Below, piece after piece: positions 8,961 to 17,868 of a stretch of 64,000 bases of DNA. The position numbers and the translations under genes were made by a program. Within the stretch, counting starts at the first letter, position 1; every line of letters starts with the position of its first letter. The stretch is from Bacteroidota bacterium. Lineage in GTDB: Bacteria > Bacteroidota > Bacteroidia > UBA8524. The stretch spans positions 1 to 64,000 of the forward strand of contig WGMZ01000013.1 of NCBI GenBank assembly GCA_016124735.1. The letters run 5' to 3'. The notes beneath the pieces are model-generated. The model was not told where the DNA came from and did not search any database. It saw nothing but the letters and a program-made list of their open reading frames with translations.

Positions 8961-9634
8961 AAGGGACGTTGTTTGACTATTTCATCCACCCACATGCCGT
9001 ATTGAAGTGCACTGGGATGTAATCCATCCGAGGCAAACATGCTTTTATCACTGCTTCTGGAAATGCCTGTGATATCAATAAACTGAACCCCTTTTTCCTT
9101 GCATATACCCAATGCGATACGGTTGTATTGATCTGTTTGTTCACTGATTTTGGCCGGATCGCGCTGCTGGCCGAAGGGACTGTATCCATAATCCGGAATA
9201 GAGAGTACCATAACCCGTTTATAATCACCTTTTCCAAAAGCAATGGCATCCTCTAATAGTTCCCTGAATTCCCGGATATACACCTGACTATCCATTTGCT
9301 GATAGAAATTGTTTACGCCAATCAAAAGGCTCACCAAATCATAGGAGGAATCAGGGTTTTGTTGCTCTATTGCCGACTTCAAATTACTTGTGGTCCAGCC
9401 TGTTTGGGCAATGATATCCACCTCCCAGTTTCCCTTACCACTTGCCAACAATTTACTTTGCAACTGGTGAGGAAAATTGAGATTAGAGGCCACCGACTGC
9501 CCGATGGTATAAGAGTCGCCCAACGCGAGGTACCGGGAGCTATCTGAAGATATCGCAGGGCTGTATGATTTCATTTCTTTTTCCATGCACGATGAAAAGA
9601 ATATTGAAGCTAACACGAGGAGGAGGATCCGCAT
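8957..9634 (-). CDS. SGNH/GDSL-family hydrolase lipoprotein
   Basis: 225 residues from the ATG at 9634. This start gives a clean lipoprotein signal (MRILLLVLASIFFSSC, C16), while the longer open frame adds 38 hydrophilic residues and runs into sequence near the repeat. Block I is LALGDSYTIG with nucleophile S41. Block III is GVNNFYQ, with N in place of the usual D. Block V is SDGLHPS with D203 and H206. It is an esterase or lipase acting in the envelope; the substrate is unknown. The 3' end overlaps the PqqB-like gene tail to tail. Confidence 0.88.
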   Translation of the reverse strand: MRILLLVLASIFFSSCMEKEMKSYSPAISSDSSRYLALGDSYTIGQSVASNLNFPHQLQSKLLASGKGNWEVDIIAQTGWTTSNLKSAIEQQNPDSSYDLVSLLIGVNNFYQQMDSQVYIREFRELLEDAIAFGKGDYKRVMVLSIPDYGYSPFGQQRDPAKISEQTDQYNRIALGICKEKGVQFIDITGISRSSDKSMFASDGLHPSALQYGMWVDEIVKQRPF

Positions 9635-9750
9635 GTCTATAGATACGTATAGCGTTAATTTTTGGTTTTGAATCTTCGTCCTCCTCCGTTCATTCCCTAA
9701 GATATATGTCTGCTTGCCAGACTTACAATCCCTCTTCTTTCTTTGCATTT

Positions 9751-10119
9751 CTTTTTTTTAAAAAAAAGAAACAAAAAAAGCGCGCTTGCTTCCTCAATGA
9801 CCCGCTATGCCTTCCTTCGCTATTTTCTTCAAACTCGCTTCACTTCGTTCGCTCAAACAGGGAAGAAAATAGACGCTCCGTCAGGCAGCGGGTACCCTCC
9901 CGGCCAATTCGGGACGGAAGCTAGGCGCCTATTGCTTACGCCGGCTTAAGTTAACATCTCAATCTGTTGGATTCAGATAACTTCATGCGGGTGGGCTGGC
10001 CAAAATGCGGGCCGCGCGTTGGCGTGATGTTTTTTTTAGGGAGGCCAGACGCAATGGCCGACCGTTAAGAAAAAAACAGAGAGCAGGGAAGCTTATTTTG
10101 GCCTTGATTTTTTGGTTCA
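9751..10119 (+). repeat. Dispersed intergenic repeat, copy 1 (long form)
   Basis: Homologous in the same orientation to 47193-47465. Shared blocks include an A-rich lead, CTTGCTTCCTCA, GCTATGCCTTCC, TCGGGACGGAAG, CTATTGCT-ACGCC, GAGCTGGCCAAAATGCG-like, AGGGAGGCCAGA, GCAATGGCCGA, CAGAGAGC-GGGAAGCTTA and TTTGGCCTTGA. Copy 1 carries about 80 bp more after GCCTTCC. Short self-complementary pieces (GGCCA..TGGCC) suggest RNA structure. The 581-bp gap 9635-10215 holds nothing else I can name; open frames at 9706-9949 are products of the repeat. Confidence 0.8.
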
Positions 10120-10142
10120 TTTTGTATCAAGACAAAATGAAC
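10115..10142. other. Hairpin at the right end of repeat copy 1
   Basis: GTTCATTTTGT and ACAAAATGAAC, an 11-bp perfect inverted repeat, flank a short loop just after the conserved TTTTTTGG of the repeat. Copy 2 lacks this pairing, so the hairpin may be a separate element or a decayed end. Confidence 0.5.
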
Positions 10143-10215
10143 ATACAATAAAGAAGGAATAGGATCAAAGATTGGCACAATTACAACACGGCGAAGTGGC
10201 ATTCAATTGGAGATT

Positions 10216-11496
10216 TTAAAATCTTTTCAAATGAGACAGACCCAAACCTGCCAAAACAACCATCAATGGGAGTATCGCTGATTTATACCGCGCCGTTCCA
10301 ACCGGTCCTGTCAGAACCCAGAAATAACCGATGATCAGACAGAGAAGAATAACCAACATGGTTTGATTTGGTAAAGCTCTGAGCCCATTCAATGTAAGCA
10401 GGAGCAGGAGTAGCGAGCCCAGAAGATTTAAAAAAAAGAAGAATACAATCAGGGGCGATTGTGACCGTATCACTTCCCACATGCCCCGAAAATTCCCGCG
10501 GGCCAATTTGTACATCAATCCATCTTGTCCCTCATCCATCTTATAAAAATGAACATAATCGTGTCGGCCCGGATCCAATAACATGGCGAGCATTCCTTTT
10601 AGATGGACCTTTGCATACGCTCCTTTATTCGCGGCAATCAATTTTTTGCAGGTGTCCTGGATGAAGAAATTCCTCGCTTCGTAGCTGGATGCTGTATCGG
10701 CCATTGCATTAATCCCGGAAATCACGGAATCGGCATGTCGCGTCCCATATGCCGACTCCAGCATCAGGCGCGTATTGTAGTCTTTAAGATTAACCGTGCT
10801 CACGGAGGTATAATGCGCATAGCCAGTTTTCTTCTGGTTATAGGCGCTCCAAAGCAACACAACCAAAGGCAGAAGAAATACCGGCCAAATAACTTGCAGT
10901 CGCTTTCGCTGCATAGCGCGCACCGTGGCATAACCCAGGAGAGGCAGCCAGAAAAAGAGCATTACCGGTTTGATAAGTAATGCAGCGGCGAAACAGAGTG
11001 AGGCCCAAAGCCACTGCCGGTTTCCCGGCTTATCTATATCGCCCAGCAAAAACCAAAAACCACCAAACAATGCAAGCTGAAAGGGTATTTCAGAAAGAAT
11101 AGAATTGGCGTAGATGAGGGCATTACTCTGTAAAACCAATGTGCCTAAAATGAGCCAGGCTGCTGTCTGTTCTCTCACATTCTTTTTCAGCAATACGCGA
11201 AAAACCAGCCACCAGACAAAAATGGACATCACATTCTGCAGCATAAGAATTAGCCACTCCATAGAGCCCGTTAAGTAAAGCATGACGGCATAACCCGGAG
11301 TGCGTTTCGTGAAATAATCGGGTTTGATCGGCTCATTCATGTTCCAGGCATAAAAAGAACCGGATTCCCTCAGGTTTTCCGCCTGGTACAGGTAGTCATA
11401 GGAATCAGCAATTTTGGTTCCACCGATGATCAGCGCCATCAGATAGAACACCAGATGAAGTCCGATTAGTCCATATAGAAACCGGGTTTTGTTCAT
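10216..11496 (-). CDS. Polytopic membrane protein, GT-C glycosyltransferase-like
   Basis: 426 residues with about 8-10 hydrophobic helices. An early loop carries DSYDYLYQAENL with acidic residues, then RTPGYAVMLYL, which is the pattern seen in GT-C (PMT/ArnT-like, family 39) enzymes that use polyprenyl-phosphate sugars. A long hydrophilic stretch (about 235-330) is followed by more helices. The start overlaps the stop of the phosphatase gene (ATGA), so the two are translationally coupled. The glycosyltransferase call rests on topology and the N-terminal loop only. Confidence 0.6.
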   Translation of the reverse strand: MNKTRFLYGLIGLHLVFYLMALIIGGTKIADSYDYLYQAENLRESGSFYAWNMNEPIKPDYFTKRTPGYAVMLYLTGSMEWLILMLQNVMSIFVWWLVFRVLLKKNVREQTAAWLILGTLVLQSNALIYANSILSEIPFQLALFGGFWFLLGDIDKPGNRQWLWASLCFAAALLIKPVMLFFWLPLLGYATVRAMQRKRLQVIWPVFLLPLVVLLWSAYNQKKTGYAHYTSVSTVNLKDYNTRLMLESAYGTRHADSVISGINAMADTASSYEARNFFIQDTCKKLIAANKGAYAKVHLKGMLAMLLDPGRHDYVHFYKMDEGQDGLMYKLARGNFRGMWEVIRSQSPLIVFFFFLNLLGSLLLLLLTLNGLRALPNQTMLVILLCLIIGYFWVLTGPVGTARYKSAILPLMVVLAGLGLSHLKRF

Positions 11497-12290
11497 CTTT
11501 TAAAATGCGACTTAACCAGACTTAAGAATTCATCATTGACATGCGGTTGAGCCGCTACAATTTCCTTTCCCCAGAGGAAGTTATCCTCGCCAGAGAAATC
11601 CGAAACCTTGCCTCCTGCAGCCTGCACGATAAAAGCGCCAGCAGCGACATCCCAGGCGGCCAGGCTGTATTCAAAAAAGGCGTCAAATCTTCCGCAGGCC
11701 ACATAGGCCAAATCCACCGCAGCTGAGCCCATCCGACGCAGTCCGCGGGAACCTTTCATAAACACCTTGAGCAATTCCAGGTATTGATTCATCTGCTCAA
11801 AATCATAATAAGGGAATCCTGTCGCTAGCAAACTGTCTTCGAGCGAAGCCGCTTTGGAAACCTGTATTTCCTTTTCATTGCAATAGGCTTTTCCGCCTTC
11901 CCAGGCATAAAAGCATTCATCCAGATTGATTTCGTAAACGATGCCGCCACTCAGCTTTCCATTCGTCATCAAACCCACACTGACACTGAATACCGGTAAT
12001 CCGTGCACAAAATTGGTGGTGCCGTCCAGCGGATCCACAATCCACACAATCTCGGCATGGCGGTTTCTTTCCGTGGTTGCTTCTTCGGTAACAAAACCCG
12101 CTTCCGGCGTGATGGCTTTTAATCCTTCTACCAGGCGTTTCTCGGAAGTGAGATCGACATACGAAACCAGCTGATTCTGGCTTTTCAGGTCGGTAACATT
12201 TCGGTCAAAAAGCTTCACTTCATTTCGAATAAACGCACCCACTTCTTTCACAAGCGGTATGGCAGTTCGGATCATTTGTTCTGGCGACAT
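11493..12290 (-). CDS. suhB: Inositol monophosphatase family protein
   Basis: 265 residues. Metal and phosphate motifs are clear: TEEAT, VDPLDGTTNFVHG and, near the C-terminus, WDVAAGAFIVQAAGG. The enzyme dephosphorylates inositol-1-phosphate or a related sugar phosphate. ATG 12290 is chosen over the upstream in-frame start at 12320 because it gives the usual family N-terminus and a 7/8 promoter box (12296-12303) lies between the two. Coupled by ATGA overlap to the membrane glycosyltransferase-like gene, which hints at a shared glycan or lipid pathway. Confidence 0.9.
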   Translation of the reverse strand: MSPEQMIRTAIPLVKEVGAFIRNEVKLFDRNVTDLKSQNQLVSYVDLTSEKRLVEGLKAITPEAGFVTEEATTERNRHAEIVWIVDPLDGTTNFVHGLPVFSVSVGLMTNGKLSGGIVYEINLDECFYAWEGGKAYCNEKEIQVSKAASLEDSLLATGFPYYDFEQMNQYLELLKVFMKGSRGLRRMGSAAVDLAYVACGRFDAFFEYSLAAWDVAAGAFIVQAAGGKVSDFSGEDNFLWGKEIVAAQPHVNDEFLSLVKSHFKR

Positions 12291-12295
12291 GCGCA

Positions 12296-12303
12296 CGAAG
12301 ATA
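12296..12303 (-). promoter_or_regulatory. Probable -7 box before the phosphatase gene
   Basis: On the minus strand TATCTTCG matches TAnnTTTG at 7 of 8 positions and ends 5 nt before the ATG at 12290. It supports that start over the one at 12320. Confidence 0.4.
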
Positions 12304-12368
12304 GGAATCCAACACACCATTTACCTTCCTTCATCCGTTCTAATATAGAATACAGAAAGGAGCTACAG

Positions 12369-13049
12369 ATGAGAAGATTGATTTTCCTTTTATTGGCGCT
12401 CCCATTCCTTGACATAGGAAAGGACGCCGACGGGCAGATAGATAAGTTCGGTATGAGTTTGGGCTATAACCACAGCAACCAAACCTGGAGTGGCGGTGAA
12501 GTCTATCCCTCTAAAAATTTCTCTGGTTTTTCGGCTTCTCTGATTGGCGAACAATACCTCTTGTCTTTTCTTTCCGCACGATTAAGTATGGGCTATCAAA
12601 ACAGCAGCCTTGGATATTCAACGGCTAATGCTTCCAATAGCACTTCTTTCAACACAGAAACACTCCATTTGCATCAATTATCGACAGAGCTGGTGTTCAA
12701 AGGATATTTTTCCGGCTACCGGAATCGCCCCTATTTGCTCGTGGGTGCGAAGATGAATCATACATTTAAACAGAAGCTGGACTCCAGATACCTGTCATCT
12801 TTCGAACCGACCTATTCCATGCAAAACAACCAACTGAATAACTTGCAGGTTGCAGTAGTTGGCGGACTCGGTTTTGAAATCAACAACCGTTATTTTTTCG
12901 AAGCGAACTATGCGCGTGGTTTAAATCCGGTATTTGAGTGGGGAAATCACACCGGTTATATGCAGACAATCCATCTGAAATTTGGGATCAATTTTATCAA
13001 ACCGGGAGTATGTCGTTCCAAACATTTGGGACTTATCTCTCTGTATTGA
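12369..13049 (+). CDS. Small outer-membrane beta-barrel protein, array member 1
   Basis: 226 residues, signal peptide to about residue 20, then alternating strand pattern. Motifs shared with array member 2 are DKFGMSLGYNHSN / DKVGISGGYTNSF, LSTELVFKGYFS with RPYLLVGAKM, GFEINNRYFFEAN and a C-terminal KPGVCRSKHLG. ATG 12369 is preferred to 12276 because it starts the signal peptide and has AGGAG 9 nt upstream, one of the few Shine-Dalgarno-like sites here. Function beyond an outer-membrane barrel is unknown. Confidence 0.78.
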   Translation: MRRLIFLLLALPFLDIGKDADGQIDKFGMSLGYNHSNQTWSGGEVYPSKNFSGFSASLIGEQYLLSFLSARLSMGYQNSSLGYSTANASNSTSFNTETLHLHQLSTELVFKGYFSGYRNRPYLLVGAKMNHTFKQKLDSRYLSSFEPTYSMQNNQLNNLQVAVVGGLGFEINNRYFFEANYARGLNPVFEWGNHTGYMQTIHLKFGINFIKPGVCRSKHLGLISLY

Positions 13050-13124
13050 TTCCATCGAATCGTTTTCGTAGACTTTCTAATCTCGACTGGTTTTCTTAAG
13101 TTTAAATGTGTAAAAATTAGCGCA

Positions 13125-13814
13125 ATGAAAAGGTTCCTGTTTGTATTTCTGGTGATTCCCTTGCTTAGCTTCGGACAAAAGACCCAATGGAAAATAGATA
13201 AAGTCGGCATCTCTGGCGGATACACCAATTCCTTTTTGCAATGGAATCCCAGCGCTCCCTATACGGGCCATGTTGTAAAGGGCTCTGGACTTAATACTTC
13301 CCTGCTAATAGAGGAATACATCGTCAAATGGGTTTCGGTGCGTTTGAATGCTGGCTACCAATCTATCGGACTTCAGGATGGTGCCAACACAAAAAAAGAT
13401 AATTGGAAGTATAAGGCACAGCAATTCTCTACGGAATTATCTATCAAAGGATATTTAAGTGATCACCATCATCGTCCATACCTGATTGGCGGAATGCGCG
13501 GATCCTATCCATTCCATCAGAAAAACGAATTGAATTTTCCATCCAATATTGATATTGGTAATGTTTACGCATCGCGCAACAATCTTATAAGCGACAAGTA
13601 CACGTGCTATCTCTTGGTAGGTGCCGGTTTCGAATTCAATAACCGCTGGTTTGTGGAAGCCTTGTTTTCCAGAAATCTTCATCGTGTTACTACTGCATCC
13701 AGCAACAATGCAGATGGATACCTGGACGATATTAGTCTGCGCATTGGTTTAAACATTCTCAAACCAAGTGTAACCCGAGCAAAGAAACTGGGAATCATGC
13801 CCATGTTTGAATAG
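13125..13814 (+). CDS. Small outer-membrane beta-barrel protein, array member 2
   Basis: 229 residues with signal peptide (VFLVIPLLSFGQ). It is the closest relative of member 1: the same order of strands, FSTELSIKGYLS with RPYLIGGMRG, VGAGFEFNNRWFVEALF and the C-terminal segment LKPSVTRAKKLGIMP. It lies 75 nt after member 1. The pair looks like a gene duplication with strong divergence of the loop regions. Confidence 0.78.
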   Translation: MKRFLFVFLVIPLLSFGQKTQWKIDKVGISGGYTNSFLQWNPSAPYTGHVVKGSGLNTSLLIEEYIVKWVSVRLNAGYQSIGLQDGANTKKDNWKYKAQQFSTELSIKGYLSDHHHRPYLIGGMRGSYPFHQKNELNFPSNIDIGNVYASRNNLISDKYTCYLLVGAGFEFNNRWFVEALFSRNLHRVTTASSNNADGYLDDISLRIGLNILKPSVTRAKKLGIMPMFE

Positions 13815-13894
13815 AGTGATTAATCGAAAAATATACACCCGTCGAATTTTCCTCCGCAAAATCCCTTACCTTTAATCTCAGTGAGGTGCCAGGT

Positions 13895-14590
13895 ATGAAG
13901 AATTTGTTCCTTTTTGTTCTTCTTTTTCATTGTGCTCGATACGTCGAAGCACAAAGCATTCTAAGTCTGGAAGGGCTGGGGATTGAGGTGGGATATACCA
14001 ATGCTAACTTTGTGAATCGACCTGCCTTCAAACAAGGGCTGCCATTTAATCACTTCAAACTATCCTCTCTCAACAGCTTCAGTATGGCACTAACCAAAAC
14101 TGAGATGCTGACCCAGCATTTAACTCTATTGTATCGAGCTGGTTATACTCGACAGGGTTTTAATCGTCTTGATGCAAGGGATCTAGAAGGTTTAGCCGGG
14201 ACTCCCTGTGATTTACGCTTGCATCGCGCCATGGTAGATGTGAATATTCGCTACTCGTTGACCAATAAAAGAATTCGCCCTTATGTCGGGATGGGCATTC
14301 GGGGCCTGGCAACGCTTCACTCAAAATTGAATACCCTCTCGTTTATTGAACTATCCACTTCGAATTTCAATAAATTGGACTGGGCTCTTTTACCCGCGGC
14401 CGGACTTGAGATAGGGAATCGATTCCGTATGGAAGCTGCCTGTAATATTGGGATGAGGCAGGCGCTGAGTGGTGTTCCAGGCCTCAATGAAAGATGGTAC
14501 AACCGCAGTTTTACACTAAGCTTAGGATACGTTATTCGTCCGACGCATCGAATCAAATACCCTAAACATAGAGGCTGCTTAAATTTTTAA
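13895..14590 (+). CDS. Small outer-membrane beta-barrel protein, array member 3
   Basis: 231 residues from ATG 13895 (a GTG at 13886 adds only three residues). Signal peptide ends near YVEAQ. It shares with member 4 the segments LGIEVGYTNAN / FGIEAGYSRST, SLNSFSMALTKTEMLTQHLTLLYRAGYTRQGF, VDVNIRYSLTNKRIRPYVG and FRMEAACNIG. The C-terminus ends in F, as barrel proteins often do. It is 2 nt upstream of member 4, so the two are one transcription unit. Confidence 0.78.
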   Translation: MKNLFLFVLLFHCARYVEAQSILSLEGLGIEVGYTNANFVNRPAFKQGLPFNHFKLSSLNSFSMALTKTEMLTQHLTLLYRAGYTRQGFNRLDARDLEGLAGTPCDLRLHRAMVDVNIRYSLTNKRIRPYVGMGIRGLATLHSKLNTLSFIELSTSNFNKLDWALLPAAGLEIGNRFRMEAACNIGMRQALSGVPGLNERWYNRSFTLSLGYVIRPTHRIKYPKHRGCLNF

Positions 14591-14592
14591 AG

Positions 14593-15303
14593 ATGAAAAA
14601 GACACTGATTATCGCGCTATTGCTTGGAACTTTTCAGTTCGCTGAAGCACAATGTTTTTTCAAAGGCTTTGGAATAGAAGCCGGTTATTCGCGGAGCACC
14701 ATAACGGCCAATCCAATGAAATTCAGTCATCTGCTTCCGAAACCAACACTAAATAGTTTTAGTTTCTCTGTATATAAGACACAAAATATTTCAAATCATC
14801 TGTCATTGATATACAGGGCCGGTTACATCCGACAAGGTTATGAGTCATCGGAAAACATCAGATATGACTGGGAAGGTGCCTATTTCGGAAACAATGTATA
14901 CGGAATGAGATCACATCGCTTATCGCTTGATTTCAATGTACGCTACTCCTTTACTAAAGGGAAAATCCGCCCTTACATTGGATTTGGAGCCAGGACTCTG
15001 GCAACGCTAAAAACAAAAATAGACGATCCTTATAAGAACATTTATGATCCGGAAGGACAAGTCCCAAATATCCACAGCAGCAATTTCAGAAAGCTTGATA
15101 TTGCCTTACTTCCAGCCATTGGCCTGGAATTGGGCAAGCAATTCCGATTGGAAAGTTCCTGGAATTTCGGATTGATTAAGGCGGTTTATTTCAATGGGCT
15201 CCAGCCCTATTACAACCGCAGCTTCACCGTGAGCCTGGGCTATACCTTCCAACGCCCGAAAGCACATAGGAAATACAACAAAATGATTAACCCAGCATTT
15301 TAG
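14593..15303 (+). CDS. Small outer-membrane beta-barrel protein, array member 4
   Basis: 236 residues, signal peptide ending at AEAQ. Paralogue of member 3: SFSVYKTQNISNHLSLIYRAG, DFNVRYSFTKGKIRPYIGFGARTLATLKTK-like region and FTVSLGY near the C-terminus, ending in F. The two pairs (1/2 and 3/4) show only general similarity to each other (RPY-[LIV]-G, E-[LI]-x-NR/KxF). Function is unknown. Confidence 0.78.
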   Translation: MKKTLIIALLLGTFQFAEAQCFFKGFGIEAGYSRSTITANPMKFSHLLPKPTLNSFSFSVYKTQNISNHLSLIYRAGYIRQGYESSENIRYDWEGAYFGNNVYGMRSHRLSLDFNVRYSFTKGKIRPYIGFGARTLATLKTKIDDPYKNIYDPEGQVPNIHSSNFRKLDIALLPAIGLELGKQFRLESSWNFGLIKAVYFNGLQPYYNRSFTVSLGYTFQRPKAHRKYNKMINPAF

Positions 15304-15405
15304 CACATCAAAATTTAATTTGACTGTATAGAAGACCCGTTAAATCGCGCCGCTACAACATCTCTTCTCCCTAATTCCTTTTCTCCCCCTGTCTTTTGTA
15401 CTCTT

Positions 15406-15586
15406 GTACTCAGCACTTCTGTACTTCCAGGTTACTTCTTGTCTCAAAATCTCACCTCTCAAAATCTCACGGTCTAATTACTTCTGTACTCAGTACTTCT
15501 GTACTTCCAGGTTACTTCTTGTCTCAAAATCTTACCTCTCAAAATCTCACGGTCCAATTACTTCTGTACTCAGTACTTCTGTACTT
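15406..15586. repeat. 80-bp tandem repeat upstream of purK
   Basis: Two full 80-bp units (15406-15485, 15486-15565) and a 21-bp third start (15566-15586). Units differ at a few C/T positions. Each begins GTACTCAG-ACTTCTGTACT, which has inner inverted pairing (AGTAC..GTACT), and contains CTCAAAATCT twice. The partial last unit ends 4 bp before the purK -7 box. The whole 299-nt gap contains no gene. Confidence 0.85.
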
Positions 15587-15590
15587 TATT

Positions 15591-15598
15591 TACCTTTG
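15591..15598 (+). promoter_or_regulatory. -7 box of the purK-purE operon
   Basis: TACCTTTG is an exact match and ends 4 nt before the ATG at 15603 (TTTGCGCCATG). This rules out the longer open frame, which starts at 15396 inside the tandem repeat. No clear TTG stands 17-23 nt upstream. Confidence 0.65.
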
Positions 15599-15602
15599 CG
15601 CC

Positions 15603-16769
15603 ATGTCGAACGGCTCCAACCTGCGCAAACAGATCGGGATCATCGGTGGCGGACAACTTGGCAAAATGCTGATTGAGGCCGCCCAATCCTGGAACACTTT
15701 TTTTCATATTCTAGAAGCAAGCAATGATGCGCCCGCATCTCGGATTGCCGATTCTCAGATTATCGGCAAACTCACCGACGATGCCCTGATTCGTCAACTG
15801 GCGAACAAAAGCGATGTGCTGACTTACGAGATTGAACATGTGGGCGTCGACACCCTGAAAGTCCTGGAAGAACAGGGAACGCGCGTGGTTCCTAGTCCAA
15901 AGATTCTGGAAATCATCAAAGACAAAGGATTGCAGAAGCAATTCTACGCCGATCACCGTATTCCAACGGCTCCTTTTAAGTTGGTAAACAGTCCCGAGGA
16001 ATGGCTGGATGCAGCAGCGGAACTAGGCATCGACCGATTTGCCGCCAAAAGCCGCACCGATGGTTACGACGGAAAGGGGGTAGCTTTGTGTTCAGTAGAG
16101 GAACTGAAGCAAAGTGGGAATTATCCTTTCCCTGGTCCCACCCTGATCGAATCTTTTGTGGAGTGCGACAAGGAGCTTTCTGTCATCGTAGCCCGAAAGA
16201 AAACTGGCGAAATCATCACCTTCCCGACTGTCGAAATGGAATTCGATCCGGTAGCCAATCTGGTTGAATTTCTGGCTTGTCCGGCACGGATTGAATCTGC
16301 GATAGATGAAAAAGCTAAAGCCGTTGCAATAGATTGTATCGAAGCTTTTAAAGGAGAAGGACTTTTTGCCGTAGAGCTTTTTCTAACCAAGAATGGCGAG
16401 ATTCTGGTCAATGAAATTGCACCTAGACCTCATAATTCCGGACACCATACCATCGAAGCGAATTATACCTCACAATACGAGCAATTGAACCGCATCCTTC
16501 TGGACCTTCCTTTGGGTGCTACCGACCTTGTTTCTCCTGCTGTCATGATCAATCTTCTTGGCACAGAGGCAGTAAATGGTGCTTATTCAATTGAAGGGTT
16601 GAATGAGATTTTAGCGCTTCCAGGAGTGTATATTCATTTGTATGGAAAAGCGGAAACTCGTCCGAAAAGAAAAATGGGCCACGCAACGATTTTGGCACCA
16701 ACGCTGGACGAGGCCATCGAAAAAGCTAAATTTGTTCGCGACACATTCCGATTTATCCCCGCATCATGA
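15603..16769 (+). CDS. purK: N5-carboxyaminoimidazole ribonucleotide synthase
   Basis: 388 residues, ATP-grasp enzyme of purine synthesis: AIR + bicarbonate + ATP gives N5-CAIR. The N-terminal [12 protein letters not shown], then [23 protein letters not shown] and the metal-binding [17 protein letters not shown] are diagnostic. Start 15603 gives the standard N-terminus; the 69 extra residues of the longer frame are a translation of the repeat. The stop overlaps the purE ATG by ATGA. Confidence 0.96.
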   Translation: MSNGSNLRKQIGIIGGGQLGKMLIEAAQSWNTFFHILEASNDAPASRIADSQIIGKLTDDALIRQLANKSDVLTYEIEHVGVDTLKVLEEQGTRVVPSPKILEIIKDKGLQKQFYADHRIPTAPFKLVNSPEEWLDAAAELGIDRFAAKSRTDGYDGKGVALCSVEELKQSGNYPFPGPTLIESFVECDKELSVIVARKKTGEIITFPTVEMEFDPVANLVEFLACPARIESAIDEKAKAVAIDCIEAFKGEGLFAVELFLTKNGEILVNEIAPRPHNSGHHTIEANYTSQYEQLNRILLDLPLGATDLVSPAVMINLLGTEAVNGAYSIEGLNEILALPGVYIHLYGKAETRPKRKMGHATILAPTLDEAIEKAKFVRDTFRFIPAS

Positions 16770-17284
16770 CAGCACGCATAGGTATCATCATGGGTTCAGA
16801 CAGCGATCTTCCTGTAATGCAGGAAGCCGCTAAGATTCTGGATCAATTCAATATTCCCTACGAACTCACTATCGTCTCTGCGCATCGTACACCAGAAAAA
16901 ATGTACGACTACGCAACAACAGCAAGAAGCAGAGGCATACAAGCCATCATTGCCGGAGCTGGCGGAGCCGCGCATTTGCCAGGCATGGTAGCCGCCATGA
17001 CCGAATTACCTGTTATTGGGGTACCTGTTCAAAGCAAAACAATGAGCGGTATTGATTCCTTGTACAGCATCGTGCAGATGCCTCCGGGTGTTCCTGTTGC
17101 TACAGTTGCTATCAACGGAGCACGAAATGCCGGAATTCTGGCCGCCCAGATCCTGGGCAGTAGTGATGCCGCCGTGGCAGATACCGTGGCAGATTTTAAA
17201 AAAGGCATGAAGGACGAAGTAACGGCCAAAGCCGATAAAGTAGAAGGCATGGGCTTTAAGGATTATCTGAATCAGATGAAATGA
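16766..17284 (+). CDS. purE: N5-CAIR mutase
   Basis: 172 residues, class I PurE, converts N5-CAIR to CAIR. Visible motifs are [22 protein letters not shown] (with the catalytic histidine) and [12 protein letters not shown], then [17 protein letters not shown]. It is translationally coupled to purK upstream and to a Crp/Fnr-type regulator downstream, each by a 4-bp overlap. Confidence 0.97.
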   Translation: MTARIGIIMGSDSDLPVMQEAAKILDQFNIPYELTIVSAHRTPEKMYDYATTARSRGIQAIIAGAGGAAHLPGMVAAMTELPVIGVPVQSKTMSGIDSLYSIVQMPPGVPVATVAINGARNAGILAAQILGSSDAAVADTVADFKKGMKDEVTAKADKVEGMGFKDYLNQMK

Positions 17285-17868
17285 GTGTCTTTGCTCCTTT
17301 CTGGGAAGTAGCCGGACAACTTGCCCGATTCAGCAAGGAAGAGAAGGAGCGCATCGAAAACAAACTCATCTACAAAGAAATCCCCGCAAAATACCGGCTG
17401 GTCGATTTGGGAGAAACTGCCAGGCAAGCCTATTTCATTCTCAAAGGATTTTCCCGCTTTTACTATATTAACGACAAAGCGGAAGAAATAACTGGCTTTA
17501 TTTTCTCTCCCGGACAATTCTTTTCTTCCCTGGAGAGTTTTTTCAATAAAGATGAAAGCAATCAGGTTGTTGAAAGTGTCACCCCTATGAAACTTCTTGC
17601 TATCAACCGGCAAGATTTGGAAGAATGGATGAATGAGATACCTGCCATTGAGCGCATGGTCCGCATGATTCTTCAGCAACGCATGATTTATGCGCAATCT
17701 GTCGTTGCCTCGCTAATCTCTCTGAAACCGGAAGAGCGTTATATCAGTATGCTTGAAAGTCGTCCCGATCTGGTGCAGCATATCCCACAACATATATTAT
17801 CAAGCTATATGGGAATCACCCCTGTTTCATTGAGCAGAATTCGGTCCCGGGTAAAAGATAAGCCATAG
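17281..17868 (+). CDS. Crp/Fnr-family transcriptional regulator
   Basis: 195 residues. A cyclic-nucleotide-binding-type beta-barrel covers about 25-110 ([20 protein letters not shown], then [14 protein letters not shown]), a helix spans about 115-145, and a C-terminal helix-turn-helix is at about 165-192 ([24 protein letters not shown] in pieces). It lacks the cysteines of Fnr and the full cAMP pocket of Crp, as usual in Bacteroidota members. The start overlaps the purE stop (ATGA). The stop codon is fused to a heptamer repeat. The ligand is unknown. Confidence 0.88.
   Translation: MSVFAPFWEVAGQLARFSKEEKERIENKLIYKEIPAKYRLVDLGETARQAYFILKGFSRFYYINDKAEEITGFIFSPGQFFSSLESFFNKDESNQVVESVTPMKLLAINRQDLEEWMNEIPAIERMVRMILQQRMIYAQSVVASLISLKPEERYISMLESRPDLVQHIPQHILSSYMGITPVSLSRIRSRVKDKP

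Noticed and set aside
9706-9949. Two overlapping open frames in the gap before the glycosyltransferase-like gene
   Set aside because: They are translations of the dispersed repeat. The second repeat copy does not keep the frames.
15406-15586. CRISPR array
   Set aside because: The 80-bp units repeat in full with no unique spacers, there are only 2.3 copies, and no cas gene is nearby.
15396-15602. N-terminal extension of PurK through the tandem repeat
   Set aside because: The extra 69 residues are a repeat translation and lie upstream of an exact promoter box; the family N-terminus begins at 15603.
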